Positions 1 to 8,856 of a stretch of DNA of 64,000 nucleotides are shown piece after piece; position 1 is the first letter of the stretch, and each line of letters opens with the position of its first letter. A model generated the notes under the pieces. It was not told the DNA's origin, did no database searches, and saw only the letters and a program-made list of their open reading frames with translations. The stretch lies in contig NZ_RYZH01000012.1 in the NCBI RefSeq assembly GCF_003977685.1, forward strand, positions 1-64,000. Reading direction: 5' to 3'. Origin of the DNA: Tautonia sociabilis (GTDB lineage: Bacteria > Planctomycetota > Planctomycetia > Isosphaerales > Isosphaeraceae). A program made the position numbers and the translations under genes.

Positions 1-111
1 ACCCGCCTCGACCGCCCCCTCCACCTCCTCAACGCCGCCCTCGAACGCATCCCCCCCCTCAACCTCCTCGCCAGCAACCTCTGGCTCCTCGCCCGACGCC
101 CCTGCCCCTAA
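1..111 (+). CDS. C-terminal end of a truncated gene, possibly a SAM-dependent methyltransferase
   Basis: An open frame runs from the window edge to a TAA at 109-111 and encodes 36 residues ending in LLASNLWLLARRPCP. The leucine-rich, arginine-terminated tail resembles the C-terminus of class I SAM-dependent methyltransferases of planctomycetes, but no catalytic motif lies inside the window, so the family assignment is only a guess. The frame is well supported by its regular high-GC codon pattern. The 5' part lies upstream of the window. Confidence 0.5.
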   Translation, partial: TRLDRPLHLLNAALERIPPLNLLASNLWLLARRPCP

Positions 112-454
112 CCCGCTCCCCCCTCACCTTCTCTTCGGGCACCCCCCGGCTTCCCGGCTCGGCTCACACTCCCGATCTCGTCTCCGCATCGACTTGCATC
201 AAACCGCACACGCACACACACCACTCCTTCAAACCGGCCCGAGTCACCGCCCCTCCCCACCGCTCCGATGATCTCCAGTAAGGGGGTCGCTCCCCTCCCG
301 TCGCTCGACCGGAACACGCACCCACGCGATTCCAGCCATGACTGTCGACCGCCGACGACGACACCCGTTGCCATCCCCCGCGTCGAGGCCCGGCTCCCTC
401 CCGGCCGATCGCCGGCCCCTTGCCGGGAGGGCCGGCGAGCCGGGCCGCGCCCGG

Positions 455-556
455 CTCCGGCGCGGAGCGAAGCCAACGCGATCGACGCAACCCAAGATTC
501 CCAAAGAACAATCGCCGATCTCCGCCAGCGCACCAACCGCGTACCAACGGCGCACC
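455..556. repeat. 102-bp direct repeat, copy 1
   Basis: This copy matches 648-749 with 8 mismatches by my alignment (about 92% identity) and no gaps. It contains the core GCAACCCAAGATTCCCAAAG and ends in GCGCACC-type short motifs. The copies are 193 bp apart start to start. It is noncoding as far as I can tell. Confidence 0.85.
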
Positions 557-647
557 GAGCGCGCACCGAGGCCGCTCGTCGGCGTCCCGATCGCGCCGAA
601 GGCCTCCTGGCCCCGACGGGCCGGAGCCGCCTCGGCTCCGCTGCCGA

Positions 648-749
648 CTCCGGCGCGGAACGAAGCCAACGCGATCGACGCAACTCAAGATTCCCGAAGA
701 ACAATCGCCGATCCGCGCCAGCGCACCGACCGCGCACCGACGGCGCACC
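648..749. repeat. 102-bp direct repeat, copy 2
   Basis: Second copy of the element at 455-556, same orientation, with mismatches scattered singly plus one adjacent pair. It is followed by further imperfect GCGCACCGA-like units up to about 780. The separation of 193 bp is not a multiple of three. Confidence 0.85.
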
Positions 750-980
750 AGCGGCGTACGGTCTGCGCACCGACCGCGATCGGGCCCCTCCCCGGCCTCG
801 CGACCGGCATCGCCGGCAGAGGCGGCCGGATCCCCCTTCCGGATCGGGCCCGCCGTCGTTACACTGTGATGTTTCCACGCCCAGGCAGGGGAAAGGTGCG
901 TCGCGATCCGACCGAAGCCACCGTCCTCCCCGAGCGTCCCCCCACGACCTCGCAGCGACCGCGCCGGAGACCCGAGGCCG

Positions 981-2021
981 ATGATCATCGTCCTGAAGCC
1001 GCAGCCGACCCCCGAGCAGATCCAGCACGTCCTGGAGCGGATCGAGGATCTTGGCTTCACGCCGCACCTGAGCCAGGGGGTTTCCCGGACGATCATCGGC
1101 GTCATCGGCGACGAGCGGAAGCTGCAGGCCACCCCGCTGCAGGCGATCGCCGGCGTCGAGCAGGTGATCCCGGTGCTCAAGCCGTTCAAGCTCGCCAGCC
1201 GGGAGTTCCGGCCCGAGCCCTCGGTCTTCGAGGTCAAGGGGATCCGCATCGGAGGCGGCCACCTGGCGGTCATCGCCGGCCCGTGCGCGATCGAAGGGGA
1301 GGAGATCTTCCTGGAGATCGCCGAGGCGGTGCGAGCCGCCGGCGCCAACGTCCTCCGGGGAGGCGCCTTCAAGCCCCGGACCAGCCCCTACAGCTTCCAG
1401 GGGCTCGGCGAGGACGGCCTGAAGATCCTCAAGACGGCCGGCGACCGGCTCGGCATGCCGACCGTGACCGAGATCATGGACCCTCGCCAACTGGACCTCG
1501 TCTGCGCCTATGCCGACATGCTCCAGGTCGGCGCCCGCAACATGCAGAACTTCGACCTGCTCAAGGAGGTCGGCCGCGTCGACAAGCCGGTCCTGCTCAA
1601 GCGAGGCATGAGCGCCACGGTCAAGGACCTGCTAATGTCGGCCGAGTACGTCCTCTCGCAGGGCAACCACAAGGTCATCCTCTGCGAGCGAGGCGTCCGC
1701 AGCTTCGAGGACTCGACCCGAAACATGATGGACCTCTCGGCCATCCCCAATGCCCAGGGGCAGAGCCACCTGCCGATCATCGCCGACCCCAGCCACGCGA
1801 CCGGACGGCCCGACCTGATCCCGGCGATGGCTCGGGCCGCGGTGGCCGCCGGGGCCGACGGGGTGCACGTCGAGGTCCACACCTGCCCCGAGCAGGCCCT
1901 CTCCGACGGCCCCCAGGCCCTGCTTCCCGAACCGTTCGCCGCGCTGGTCGACGACCTCCGCCGCCTGGCCGAAGTCCTCGGACGCACCATCGACGCCTGC
2001 GACGGCGTGGCCGCCGTCTGA
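981..2021 (+). CDS. aroF: 3-deoxy-7-phosphoheptulonate (DAHP) synthase
   Basis: This enzyme condenses phosphoenolpyruvate and erythrose 4-phosphate to DAHP, the first step of the shikimate pathway, in the cytoplasm. The 346-aa protein has an N-terminal ferredoxin-like regulatory domain (about residues 1-70), as in Thermotoga-type enzymes, then the TIM-barrel catalytic domain. Visible signatures are AGPCAIEG at about 99-106, [15 protein letters not shown] at 127-141 and the metal-binding region with [10 protein letters not shown] near 263. Length is normal for the type I-beta family. The ATG at 981 is preceded by only a weak GAGG. It stands alone, with tpiA 331 bp downstream. The N-terminal domain suggests allosteric feedback by an aromatic amino acid, which is inference from the family. 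Confidence 0.95.
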   Translation: MIIVLKPQPTPEQIQHVLERIEDLGFTPHLSQGVSRTIIGVIGDERKLQATPLQAIAGVEQVIPVLKPFKLASREFRPEPSVFEVKGIRIGGGHLAVIAGPCAIEGEEIFLEIAEAVRAAGANVLRGGAFKPRTSPYSFQGLGEDGLKILKTAGDRLGMPTVTEIMDPRQLDLVCAYADMLQVGARNMQNFDLLKEVGRVDKPVLLKRGMSATVKDLLMSAEYVLSQGNHKVILCERGVRSFEDSTRNMMDLSAIPNAQGQSHLPIIADPSHATGRPDLIPAMARAAVAAGADGVHVEVHTCPEQALSDGPQALLPEPFAALVDDLRRLAEVLGRTIDACDGVAAV

Positions 2022-2352
2022 CCTTCCCAATCGCGTTGGCTCTCGCCCGGGTCGGATCGGATCGGATCGAATCGGATCGAGTCGGAGCCGGGCCGGGCCG
2101 ACGGCCCCTCTCGGGCCCACCGGATCGTCGGGCAAGGGGAGACGACGACCGGGACGTGCCAACCGTCGTCCCCCGACGCCGAGGAGCCCCCCCGGCCGAG
2201 ACGACCTCCCCGGGGACCGAGCCGGTCCCCCCTGGCCTCGGGAGCATCGGCCAGAACTCCGGGATTCCGCCCTCGAGTCCCGGCCTCCGATTCCTCCCCG
2301 AGCCAAGCCTTCCCTGGACCCCTTCGACCTCGACCCGCCCGGAACCCGCCTG
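2022..2352. other. Intergenic region between DAHP synthase and tpiA
   Basis: It holds the pentanucleotide tract at 2052-2086. No gene, hairpin with a U-tract, or convincing promoter is visible. The translations are proline/arginine-rich with no family resemblance. Confidence 0.6.
2052..2086. repeat. Pentanucleotide TCGGA tandem repeat
   Basis: Seven consecutive 5-bp units with consensus TCGGA; two units are variants (TCGAA, TCGAG). It is intergenic, 267 bp before tpiA. A related period-5 tract occurs at 4016-4055. Confidence 0.8.
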
Positions 2353-3132
2353 ATGCGACCGCTGTTCATCGCCGGCAACTGGAAGATGAACCCGACCACC
2401 GAGGCCGACGCCGTCTCCCTGGCCGAGGCCGTCAAGGAAGGGGTCGGCCAGGACCACGCCGTCCGGGTGGCCGTCTGCCCCCCCTCGGTGTTCCTGCACC
2501 GGCTCGACACCGTGCTGTCCAACTCCCCGATCGGGCTCGGCGGCCAGAACATGCACCCCGAGCCCTCCGGCGCCTACACCGGAGAGCTCTCCGCGGGGAT
2601 GCTCGTCGACGTCGGCTGCACCCACGTCATCCTCGGCCACAGCGAGCGCCGGCACGGCCTGGGAGAGACCGACGCCTTCGTCAACAAGAAGCTCCTGGCC
2701 GCGCTGAAGGCCGGCCTGATCCCCATTGTCTGCATCGGCGAGACCCTGGAGGAGCGCGAGCAGGGCCAGACCGAGGCCGTCGTCGGCGACCAGCTCGACG
2801 GCTCACTCGCCGGCCTGGACGGCGACCAGATGGCCGGCGTCGTCCTCGCCTACGAGCCGGTCTGGGCCATCGGCACCGGCCGCACCGCCACCCCCGAGCA
2901 GGCGCAGCAGGTGCACGCCTTCATCCGCTCCCGGCTCTCCGAGCGATTCTCCGAGGCGATCGCCTCCCGAGTCGTCATCCAGTACGGAGGGAGCGTCAAG
3001 CCCGAGAACGCCCGCGACCTGCTCGCCCGCCCCGACATCGACGGCGCCCTTGTCGGCGGCGCCAGCCTGAAGGCCGCCGACTTCCTCGGCATCGTCGAGG
3101 CCGCTCGGGCGGTGACGGCCGAGCGGCGCTGA
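2353..3132 (+). CDS. tpiA: Triosephosphate isomerase
   Basis: It interconverts dihydroxyacetone phosphate and glyceraldehyde 3-phosphate in glycolysis and gluconeogenesis. The 259-aa TIM barrel has every catalytic residue: Lys11 in GNWKMN, His96 in ILGHSERR and Glu168 in AYEPVWAIGTG. The phosphate-gripping YGGSVK motif and the GALVGGAS segment follow near the C-terminus. Length is standard. No Shine-Dalgarno precedes the ATG. secG lies downstream (ATG at 3331) on the same strand; tpiA-secG adjacency is widespread in bacteria, so cotranscription is plausible. Confidence 0.97.
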   Translation: MRPLFIAGNWKMNPTTEADAVSLAEAVKEGVGQDHAVRVAVCPPSVFLHRLDTVLSNSPIGLGGQNMHPEPSGAYTGELSAGMLVDVGCTHVILGHSERRHGLGETDAFVNKKLLAALKAGLIPIVCIGETLEEREQGQTEAVVGDQLDGSLAGLDGDQMAGVVLAYEPVWAIGTGRTATPEQAQQVHAFIRSRLSERFSEAIASRVVIQYGGSVKPENARDLLARPDIDGALVGGASLKAADFLGIVEAARAVTAERR

Positions 3133-3330
3133 GCGACCGGCTCGACGTTGGACCGCCGGGCCAACCGCTCTCGGACGATCGCAGGAGGACCACGGGCGGA
3201 GGCCCCGCATCCATCCGGCCGCCATCCTCCCGACCTCCCCGATCCGCCGACCTCCCTGCCGCCGGCCGCTTCTTCCCAACCGCTGGTTGCGTTCCCACGA
3301 CTCCCAATCGAGGCCCCGACCGTGGAAATC

Positions 3331-3936
3331 ATGCCCTACGTGATCAGCAGCGTCATCGCGCTGGTCGTCTGCACGTTCCTCGGCTACCAGCTTCCGGCGG
3401 TGCTCACTTACATCCTCATCGGCATCGTCTCGCTCTTCCTGATCTGCCTGGTGCTGATCCAGCGCGGCCGGGGAGGCGGCCTGGCGGGGGCCTTCGGCGG
3501 CGTGGGAGGCTCCAGCGCCTTCGGCACGAGGGCCGGGGACGTCTTCACCCGGATCACCATCGTGACCGCCTCGGTCTGGATCGCCCTGAACATGGGGTTG
3601 GTCATCAACGCCAACGCCCGCACCCGGGCCACCGAGCGGGAGATCGGCAGCGACTTCCTGCCCGAGGGAATCGACGCCGAGGAGGACCTCGGCGGCCTGC
3701 CCGCCTTCGGCGAGGATTCCGGCTCCAGGACCGGCGGCTCAACCGTCCCGGACCGGGATGACCAGGAGCTCGGCACCCCCTCCCCCCCCGACGAGGGCGC
3801 CGACCCCGGCTCCTCGGAGGCCCCCTCCGGCCTTCCCCCGGCCCTCGACGACGGCGGCCTGCCCCCCGACTCCGACTCCGACTCCGGCGCCGGCGCCGGC
3901 AACCAGACCGGCGACGATCCCGAGGGCTCCGGCTGA
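3331..3936 (+). CDS. secG: Preprotein translocase subunit SecG with long acidic C-terminal tail
   Basis: SecG is the small membrane subunit of the SecYEG channel. From ATG 3331 the product is 201 aa. Hydrophobic segments lie at about 4-22 and 26-46, followed by the diagnostic LIQRGRGGGLAGAFGG stretch and a further segment near 75-92. The frame is open upstream to 3148, but that extension is low-complexity and starts poorly, so I chose the ATG that begins just before the first helix. Usual SecG proteins are about 75-130 aa; this one has some 100 extra residues rich in Ser, Pro, Gly, Asp and Glu, including a short Asp-Ser repeat near 3870-3890. The role of the tail is unknown. Confidence 0.9.
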   Translation: MPYVISSVIALVVCTFLGYQLPAVLTYILIGIVSLFLICLVLIQRGRGGGLAGAFGGVGGSSAFGTRAGDVFTRITIVTASVWIALNMGLVINANARTRATEREIGSDFLPEGIDAEEDLGGLPAFGEDSGSRTGGSTVPDRDDQELGTPSPPDEGADPGSSEAPSGLPPALDDGGLPPDSDSDSGAGAGNQTGDDPEGSG

Positions 3937-4015
3937 CCTGCCCCCCTCCCGGGGCTGGGCCCCTTGGCTCCCCGCCCCGGATCGGCCCCGGCCGACCCGC
4001 CTCCCCTCGACGCGA

Positions 4016-4055
4016 TGCGACTCGACTCGACTCGAACCGACCCGACCCGACCCGT
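4016..4055. repeat. Pentanucleotide NNCGA tandem repeat
   Basis: Eight 5-bp units running TGCGA, CTCGA x3, ACCGA, CCCGA x2, CCCGT. It ends 20 bp before the Shine-Dalgarno of the yicC gene. It shows the same period as the tract at 2052-2086. Confidence 0.8.
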
Positions 4056-4088
4056 CCCACCGCCCCGAACCCTCAAGGAGGCCTCGCC

Positions 4089-4979
4089 GTGCTGCTGAGC
4101 ATGACCGGATTCGGCGAGGCGCGCCGGCAGGACGAGGCGAGGACGGTGATCGTCGAGGTCCGCAGCGTCAACGGCCGGCACCTGAAGCTCTCGACCCGCA
4201 TCGGCGAGCCGTTCTCCAGCCTCGAACCCGAGGTCGAGCGGCTGGTCCGCCACCGCCTGAAGCGAGGGACCGTCCAGCTCTCGATCCGGGTCGAGGCCCT
4301 GCGACGCCCCGAGGACTACCGCCTCAACCTGGCCGCCCTGGAGGGGTACCGCGCCCAGCTCATCGCCTTCCTCGGCGACGCTCCCGAGCCCCCCGACTTC
4401 CTCTCGGCCCTGCTCTCGCTGCCCGGGGTGGTGGAGACCTCCCGCCCCTGCCCGGACGACCCCCGGGCCGAGTGGCCGGCGCTGGAGCCGGTGATCGTCG
4501 AGGCCCTCGACCTGCTCGAACGGAGTCGCCGGGAGGAAGGCCGGGCGATGGAGGAGGAGCTCCGGTCCCTCGCCTCGGAGATCGCCAGCCACCTGGAGCG
4601 GATCGCCTCCCGAGGGCCCGAGGTCGTCTCCTCCTACCGAGACCGCCTGGCCGACCGCGTCTCCTCCCTGGTGGCCGAACGAGGTATCGCCGTCGAGCCC
4701 GAGCACCTGATCCGAGAGGTCGCCATCTTCGCCGAGCGCTCCGACATCGCCGAGGAGATCACTCGCCTCCGCGCCCATCTCCAGCAGTTCGACGCCGTGA
4801 TCTCCTCCGCCACCGCCGCCGACGCCCCCGGCCGCAAGCTCGAGTTCGTCGTCCAGGAGATGGGCCGAGAGACCAACACCATCGGCTCCAAGGCCAACGA
4901 CGTCGAGATCAGCCGAGCCGTCGTCGAGATCAAAGGGGCCCTGGAAAAGATCCGCGAGCTGATCCAGAACATCGAGTAG
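4089..4979 (+). CDS. yicC: YicC/YloC family endoribonuclease
   Basis: This family comprises RNases implicated in sRNA/mRNA turnover. The 296-aa product begins MLLSMTGFGEARR, which matches the conserved YicC start, has SVNGRHLKLSTR near 30, and ends with the conserved C-terminal block FVVQEMGRETNTIGSKAND and EIKGALEKIRELIQNIE. The GTG at 4089 is chosen because a perfect AAGGAGG (4075-4081) lies 7 bp upstream; the alternative ATG at 4101 is too far from it. It is followed after 444 bp by gmk and rpoZ, preserving the widespread yicC-gmk-rpoZ order. Confidence 0.93.
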   Translation: MLLSMTGFGEARRQDEARTVIVEVRSVNGRHLKLSTRIGEPFSSLEPEVERLVRHRLKRGTVQLSIRVEALRRPEDYRLNLAALEGYRAQLIAFLGDAPEPPDFLSALLSLPGVVETSRPCPDDPRAEWPALEPVIVEALDLLERSRREEGRAMEEELRSLASEIASHLERIASRGPEVVSSYRDRLADRVSSLVAERGIAVEPEHLIREVAIFAERSDIAEEITRLRAHLQQFDAVISSATAADAPGRKLEFVVQEMGRETNTIGSKANDVEISRAVVEIKGALEKIRELIQNIE

Positions 4980-5423
4980 CGGCCTCGGGGCGGGACCGAG
5001 CCGGAATCCGCCCTCCGCCGCCGGCCGTCCTCAGGGAGGGGAGAAGGACTCCTCGAACCGGTCAGCGAAAGGCCGATTCCTCCCGATGATCTTGGAAGGG
5101 GAGGCCGGCCGGATGCCCGGCGGCCGGGGAGGCCCGAACCTCGCAATCGTCCCGATCGCCGCGTCTTCCCCAGACCGCCCCGCGACGCCGCCGGCCGTCT
5201 CCCCCGCTTCCGCCATCCGTCAGCCGTCCGCCGTCAACCGTCAGCCGTGATCTGTCAACCTCCCTCAGCCCGAGAGTGACGCCGTGGGAGCCTTCGAGGA
5301 GCGTCGTGGTGTTCTTCGGGGTCGTGGCGCCCCCCGCTCGGCCCCCCTGGCCCGGGGTCGGCCCCCTCGGCCCGCGACGACCTCGCCCCGGCCTCCCTCA
5401 GTCCGCAGCCCTCGTCCCGTTCC
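4980..5423. other. Intergenic region between yicC and gmk
   Basis: It contains the heptanucleotide tract at 5217-5258. No gene or clear promoter is visible. The gap is notable because yicC and gmk are normally close together. Confidence 0.6.
5217..5258. repeat. Heptanucleotide CCGTCAG tandem repeat
   Basis: Six consecutive 7-bp units: CCGTCAG, CCGTCCG, CCGTCAA, CCGTCAG, CCGTGAT, CTGTCAA. There are no spacers, so it is not a CRISPR. A related tract is at 55429-55463. Confidence 0.8.
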
Positions 5424-6026
5424 ATGACCCACGACTGGACCGATCTTCCCGGCCGCCTCGTCGTCGTCTCCGGACCGTCCGGCAGCGGCAAGAGCACGAT
5501 CCTGCGCCGGGCGCTGGAGTACCCGGGGGTGTCGGCCCGGTTGTCGATCTCCGCCACGAGCCGGGCGCCCCGGCCGGGAGAGGAGCAGGGGAGGCACTAC
5601 CACTTCGTCTCCCGGGAGGAGTTCGAGGCCGCCCGCGACCGGGGGGAGTTCCTCGAATGGGCCGAGGTGCATGGCAACCTCTACGGCACGCCGATCGGCC
5701 CGGTGATGCGGGCGCTGGAGCGGGGAGAGTGCGTCGTGCTGGAGATCGACGTGCAGGGGGCCCTCCAGATCATCCACGCCGTGCCCTCGGCCGACACGAT
5801 CTTCATCACCGTGCCGAGCCTGGAGGTGCTGGAGGCCCGCCTCCGGGGCCGGGGGACCGAGTCGGAGGCCGTCGTCCGCCGTCGGCTGGAGAACGCTCGC
5901 CGCGAGCTGGAGTCGATCGGCCTGTACGCCCACGTCATCGTCAACGACGACCTCGACCGCGCCGTCGCCGAGATGGCCGCGCTGCTGGCCGGGGCCGAAC
6001 CCCGAGGGGACGACCGCGATGCATGA
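5424..6026 (+). CDS. gmk: Guanylate kinase
   Basis: It phosphorylates GMP to GDP with ATP, an essential step of purine nucleotide supply. The 200-aa protein has the P-loop GPSGSGKS at about 17-24, the SRAPRPGE segment of the GMP-binding domain near 48, [10 protein letters not shown] near 61 and the lid/core RRLENARRE near 155. Length is standard. Its stop overlaps the start of the omega gene by 8 bp, so the two are almost certainly cotranscribed and translationally coupled. The coupling links nucleotide supply with RNA polymerase assembly, as in many bacteria. Confidence 0.96.
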   Translation: MTHDWTDLPGRLVVVSGPSGSGKSTILRRALEYPGVSARLSISATSRAPRPGEEQGRHYHFVSREEFEAARDRGEFLEWAEVHGNLYGTPIGPVMRALERGECVVLEIDVQGALQIIHAVPSADTIFITVPSLEVLEARLRGRGTESEAVVRRRLENARRELESIGLYAHVIVNDDLDRAVAEMAALLAGAEPRGDDRDA

Positions 6027-6294
6027 AGAATTGAAGGAAGAAGAGATCGTCAACCGCGTTGGCGGCCGGTTCAAGCTCTCGACGCTGATTCAGAAGCGGA
6101 TGATCGCCCTGAACCAGGGGGCCCGCCCGCTGGTGGACATGCGCACATCAGACAAAATGGCGATCGTGATCCAGGAGATCATGCAGGACAAGATTTACCT
6201 CGACCTGGCCGGCAACGTCCGGTCTCGGGAGGAGGCCGAGGACATGGGGGGGCCGATGGGGGACACCGTCGACCTTACCCAGCCGGAAGAGTAG
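6019..6294 (+). CDS. rpoZ: DNA-directed RNA polymerase subunit omega
   Basis: Omega helps fold and recruit the beta' subunit of RNA polymerase. The 91-aa product contains the family core [20 protein letters not shown], the conserved Arg-Pro-Leu-Val turn and the [15 protein letters not shown] helix. It starts inside the end of gmk (8-bp overlap). The location directly after gmk is the classic synteny and supports the call for an otherwise small, variable protein. Confidence 0.9.
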   Translation: MHEELKEEEIVNRVGGRFKLSTLIQKRMIALNQGARPLVDMRTSDKMAIVIQEIMQDKIYLDLAGNVRSREEAEDMGGPMGDTVDLTQPEE

Positions 6295-6489
6295 GCCGCC
6301 GCCCCCCGATCGGGTCGTTCCGGGCCAAAGCCCCGGGGCCGGTCCTGCCGATGATCGCCTAACGGACGGGCCCGGGGCCGACCCCGGGGCCGCGCCGCCC
6401 CCCCCGGGCCGACTCGGGAGGAGGTGCCGGCGGGCCCCCGGGCCGGCCCCGGGCCGAGTCGTGTTGGCGGGACCGGGGGGCGGGCGTCC

Positions 6490-8766
6490 ATGCTCGATCG
6501 TCAGCGGCTCTGGCGCAACGGACGGGGCCTGTCCCTGCTCGTCGTCGGCACCTTCCTGGCATTGAGCCTCCTGGGCTACGACCCGGCCGACGCGCCGGGA
6601 TCGGCCTGCTACCCGCCCAACGGCTCGGACGGGTCGGCGGTTCCCCTGTCCAACCCCTGCGGCCCGGTCGGGGCCTCGATCGCCCACGGGCTGTACACGG
6701 CGATCGGCTGGGCCTGCCTGCTGCTGCTGCCGGCCTGGGGGGTCGTGACGGTCCGGGTCCTGCTCGGCCGTCCGATCGGGGAGCCGGCGGCCCGGCTGGC
6801 GGGGCTGGCGATGCTGGTCGGGGTCGCCTCGGCGAGCCTCCAGGAGTTGCGGCCGGGGCTGGCCGGCTCTCCCCCGGTCGGCTCGGGGGGGTACGCCGGG
6901 GCCCTGATCGCCGGCGGCCTTCGGGGGCAGTTCGGGCCGATCGGCATGGCGCTGGTCCTCGGCTCGGCGGCGGTCATCGGCCTGGCGCTGGTGCACGACC
7001 TGGTCTACTCCCCTGCCTCCCGGCGCCGGGTCCACTGCTCGCCGACGGCCGCCGGGGTGGTGCCGAGGCCCTCCGACACCCTTCCGGCGATCCCCCGCCC
7101 CCGGGCCGACCTGCCCTCCCCGGCCTCTCCCTCCGGCCCGCCGGCCCCGCCGGCCTCCCCGAGCCGAGGAGCGCCGGCCCCGGCGGCCCCGTCCGCTCCG
7201 AACGCGCCGGCGGTCCGCCCGGCCGCCCCTCCCAGCCGGCTCCTCTCGGGCTACCAGGCGCCGCCGATGGACCTGCTGGAGCCCACCTCCGCCATCCCGA
7301 TCCACGAGCGCGAGGCCTCCATCCAGGCCCGCGCCCTGATGCTGGAGAAGACGCTGCTGGAGCACGGCTGCCAGGTCCGAGTGGTCCAGATCGACACCGG
7401 GCCGGTGATCACCCAGTTCGAGATCGAGCTGGAGGCGGGCCTCCGCGTCTCCAAGATCGTCGGCCTGGCCAACGACCTGGCGATCGCCCTGGCGGTGCCG
7501 AGCGTCCGCATCGTGGCCCCGATCCCGGGCAAGACGACCGTGGGGATCGAGGTCCCCAACGAGCGGCGGTCGATGGTCCGGCTCCGGGAGGTGATCGAGG
7601 GGGTCGGCGCCGGCAAGAGCTTGGTGAAGGCCCACATCCCGCTGTTTCTGGGCAAGGACGTGAAGGGCTCCCCCCTGGCGTTCGACCTGGCCGAGATGCC
7701 CCACCTGCTCATCGCCGGCCGGACCGGCACCGGCAAGTCGGTCTGCCTGAACGCGATGATCACCTCGATCCTGATGACCCGACGGCCCGAGGAGTGCAAG
7801 CTCATCCTGATCGACCCGAAGATGGTCGAGCTGTCGCAGTACAAGCAGGTCCCCCACCTGATGCACCCGGTCGTCACCGACATGAAGAAGGCCGAGTCGC
7901 TGCTGGCCTGGGCCTGCGAGAAGATGGACGAGCGCTATACCTACCTCGCCCGGGCCGGGGTGCGAAGCCTCCACATCTACAACCAGCTCGGCGCGGAGGA
8001 GATCTACAACCGCCTCCAGCCCGAGGACGAGGAGGAGCGCCAGCGCATCCCCACCTACATGCCGCACATCGTCATCGTCGTCGACGAGATGAGCGACATG
8101 ATGATGACCGCCGCCAAGGAGGTCGAGGCCCACATTGTCCGACTGGCCCAGAAGGCCCGGGCGGTGGGCATGCACCTGATCGTGGCCACGCAGAAGCCGA
8201 CGGTGGACGTGATCACCGGCCTGATCAAGGGGAACCTGCCCGCCCGGATCGCCTTCCAGGTCTCCAGCCGGGGAGACAGCCGCGTGGTGCTCGACGAGAT
8301 GGGGGCCGAGAAGCTGCTGGGCAACGGCGACATGCTGTTCCTGATCCCCGGCACCTCGCACCTGGTCCGGGCGCAGGGCACCTACGTCTCCGACGCCGAG
8401 GTCGAACGCATCTGCGACTACCTCTCCCAGTTCCCCCAGGAGTTCAGCAAGGAGCTGATGAAGCTCCGCAGCGGCGGGGCCGGGGGCAAGGACGGCGGCG
8501 CGCTGAAGGACCGGGACGAGCTGTACGAGGCGGCCATCGACATCATCGTCCGGGAGCAGCGCGGCAGTTGCTCGCTGCTGCAGCGGGCGCTGGGGATCGG
8601 CTACGGCCGAGCGGCCCGGCTGATCGACTTCATGGCCGAGGACGGCATCGTCGGCGAGTACAAGTCGGGAGCCGCCCGAGAAGTGCTCTACACGGTCGAG
8701 GAGTGGGAGGCCCTCAAGAACGGCGAGGACCCGCCCGAGGGCCTCCCGGGAGAGGCCGCCGCGTGA
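6490..8766 (+). CDS. ftsK: FtsK/SpoIIIE family DNA translocase
   Basis: A septum-located ATP-driven DNA pump that clears and segregates chromosome termini. From ATG 6490 it is 758 aa. Four hydrophobic segments occupy about residues 10-180, followed by a Pro/Ala-rich linker (about 185-255), the alpha/beta motor and a C-terminal winged-helix gamma domain. The Walker A is GRTGTGKSV (about 410); the Walker B reads HIVIVVDEMSDMM (about 528) where most family members have DELADLM. The gamma domain near 690-740 has GYGRAARLIDFMAEDGIVG, the KOPS-reading type of wing. The frame stays open to a GTG at 6424, but that start would add 22 Gly/Pro-rich residues. It lies 195 bp after rpoZ. Confidence 0.95.
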   Translation: MLDRQRLWRNGRGLSLLVVGTFLALSLLGYDPADAPGSACYPPNGSDGSAVPLSNPCGPVGASIAHGLYTAIGWACLLLLPAWGVVTVRVLLGRPIGEPAARLAGLAMLVGVASASLQELRPGLAGSPPVGSGGYAGALIAGGLRGQFGPIGMALVLGSAAVIGLALVHDLVYSPASRRRVHCSPTAAGVVPRPSDTLPAIPRPRADLPSPASPSGPPAPPASPSRGAPAPAAPSAPNAPAVRPAAPPSRLLSGYQAPPMDLLEPTSAIPIHEREASIQARALMLEKTLLEHGCQVRVVQIDTGPVITQFEIELEAGLRVSKIVGLANDLAIALAVPSVRIVAPIPGKTTVGIEVPNERRSMVRLREVIEGVGAGKSLVKAHIPLFLGKDVKGSPLAFDLAEMPHLLIAGRTGTGKSVCLNAMITSILMTRRPEECKLILIDPKMVELSQYKQVPHLMHPVVTDMKKAESLLAWACEKMDERYTYLARAGVRSLHIYNQLGAEEIYNRLQPEDEEERQRIPTYMPHIVIVVDEMSDMMMTAAKEVEAHIVRLAQKARAVGMHLIVATQKPTVDVITGLIKGNLPARIAFQVSSRGDSRVVLDEMGAEKLLGNGDMLFLIPGTSHLVRAQGTYVSDAEVERICDYLSQFPQEFSKELMKLRSGGAGGKDGGALKDRDELYEAAIDIIVREQRGSCSLLQRALGIGYGRAARLIDFMAEDGIVGEYKSGAAREVLYTVEEWEALKNGEDPPEGLPGEAAA

Positions 8767-8856
8767 ACCGTCGGCCAGCCGGTTCCTCCGATCGCCTCCT
8801 CGGATGGGCCTCCCCGGAGCCCGGATGACCGGCGATCGGTGCCCCCCGGAGCCGGA

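Larger units (their letters stand above)
112..980. other. Long intergenic region with duplicated noncoding element
   Basis: These 869 bases lie between the upstream gene fragment and DAHP synthase. Open frames exist on both strands but have arginine/proline-rich translations with no recognisable domain, and the two copies of the internal 102-bp repeat fall in different frames, which argues against coding. A TTACACTGTGATG stretch near 860 contains a TACACT that could be a -10 element for the DAHP synthase gene, but no good -35 is visible. Confidence 0.6.

Noticed and set aside
338-2353. A 671-codon plus-strand frame running through the repeat region and DAHP synthase in another frame
   Set aside because: Arg/Pro-rich shadow; frame 981-2021 is the real gene.
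5217-5258. Possible CRISPR-like repeat array
   Set aside because: The 7-bp units are contiguous with no spacers; it is a microsatellite-like tract.
6148-8361. A 737-codon minus-strand open frame antisense to ftsK
   Set aside because: It is a composition artefact of high GC: His/Asp/Gly/Arg-rich, without a domain, and fully overlaps a gene with clear motifs.
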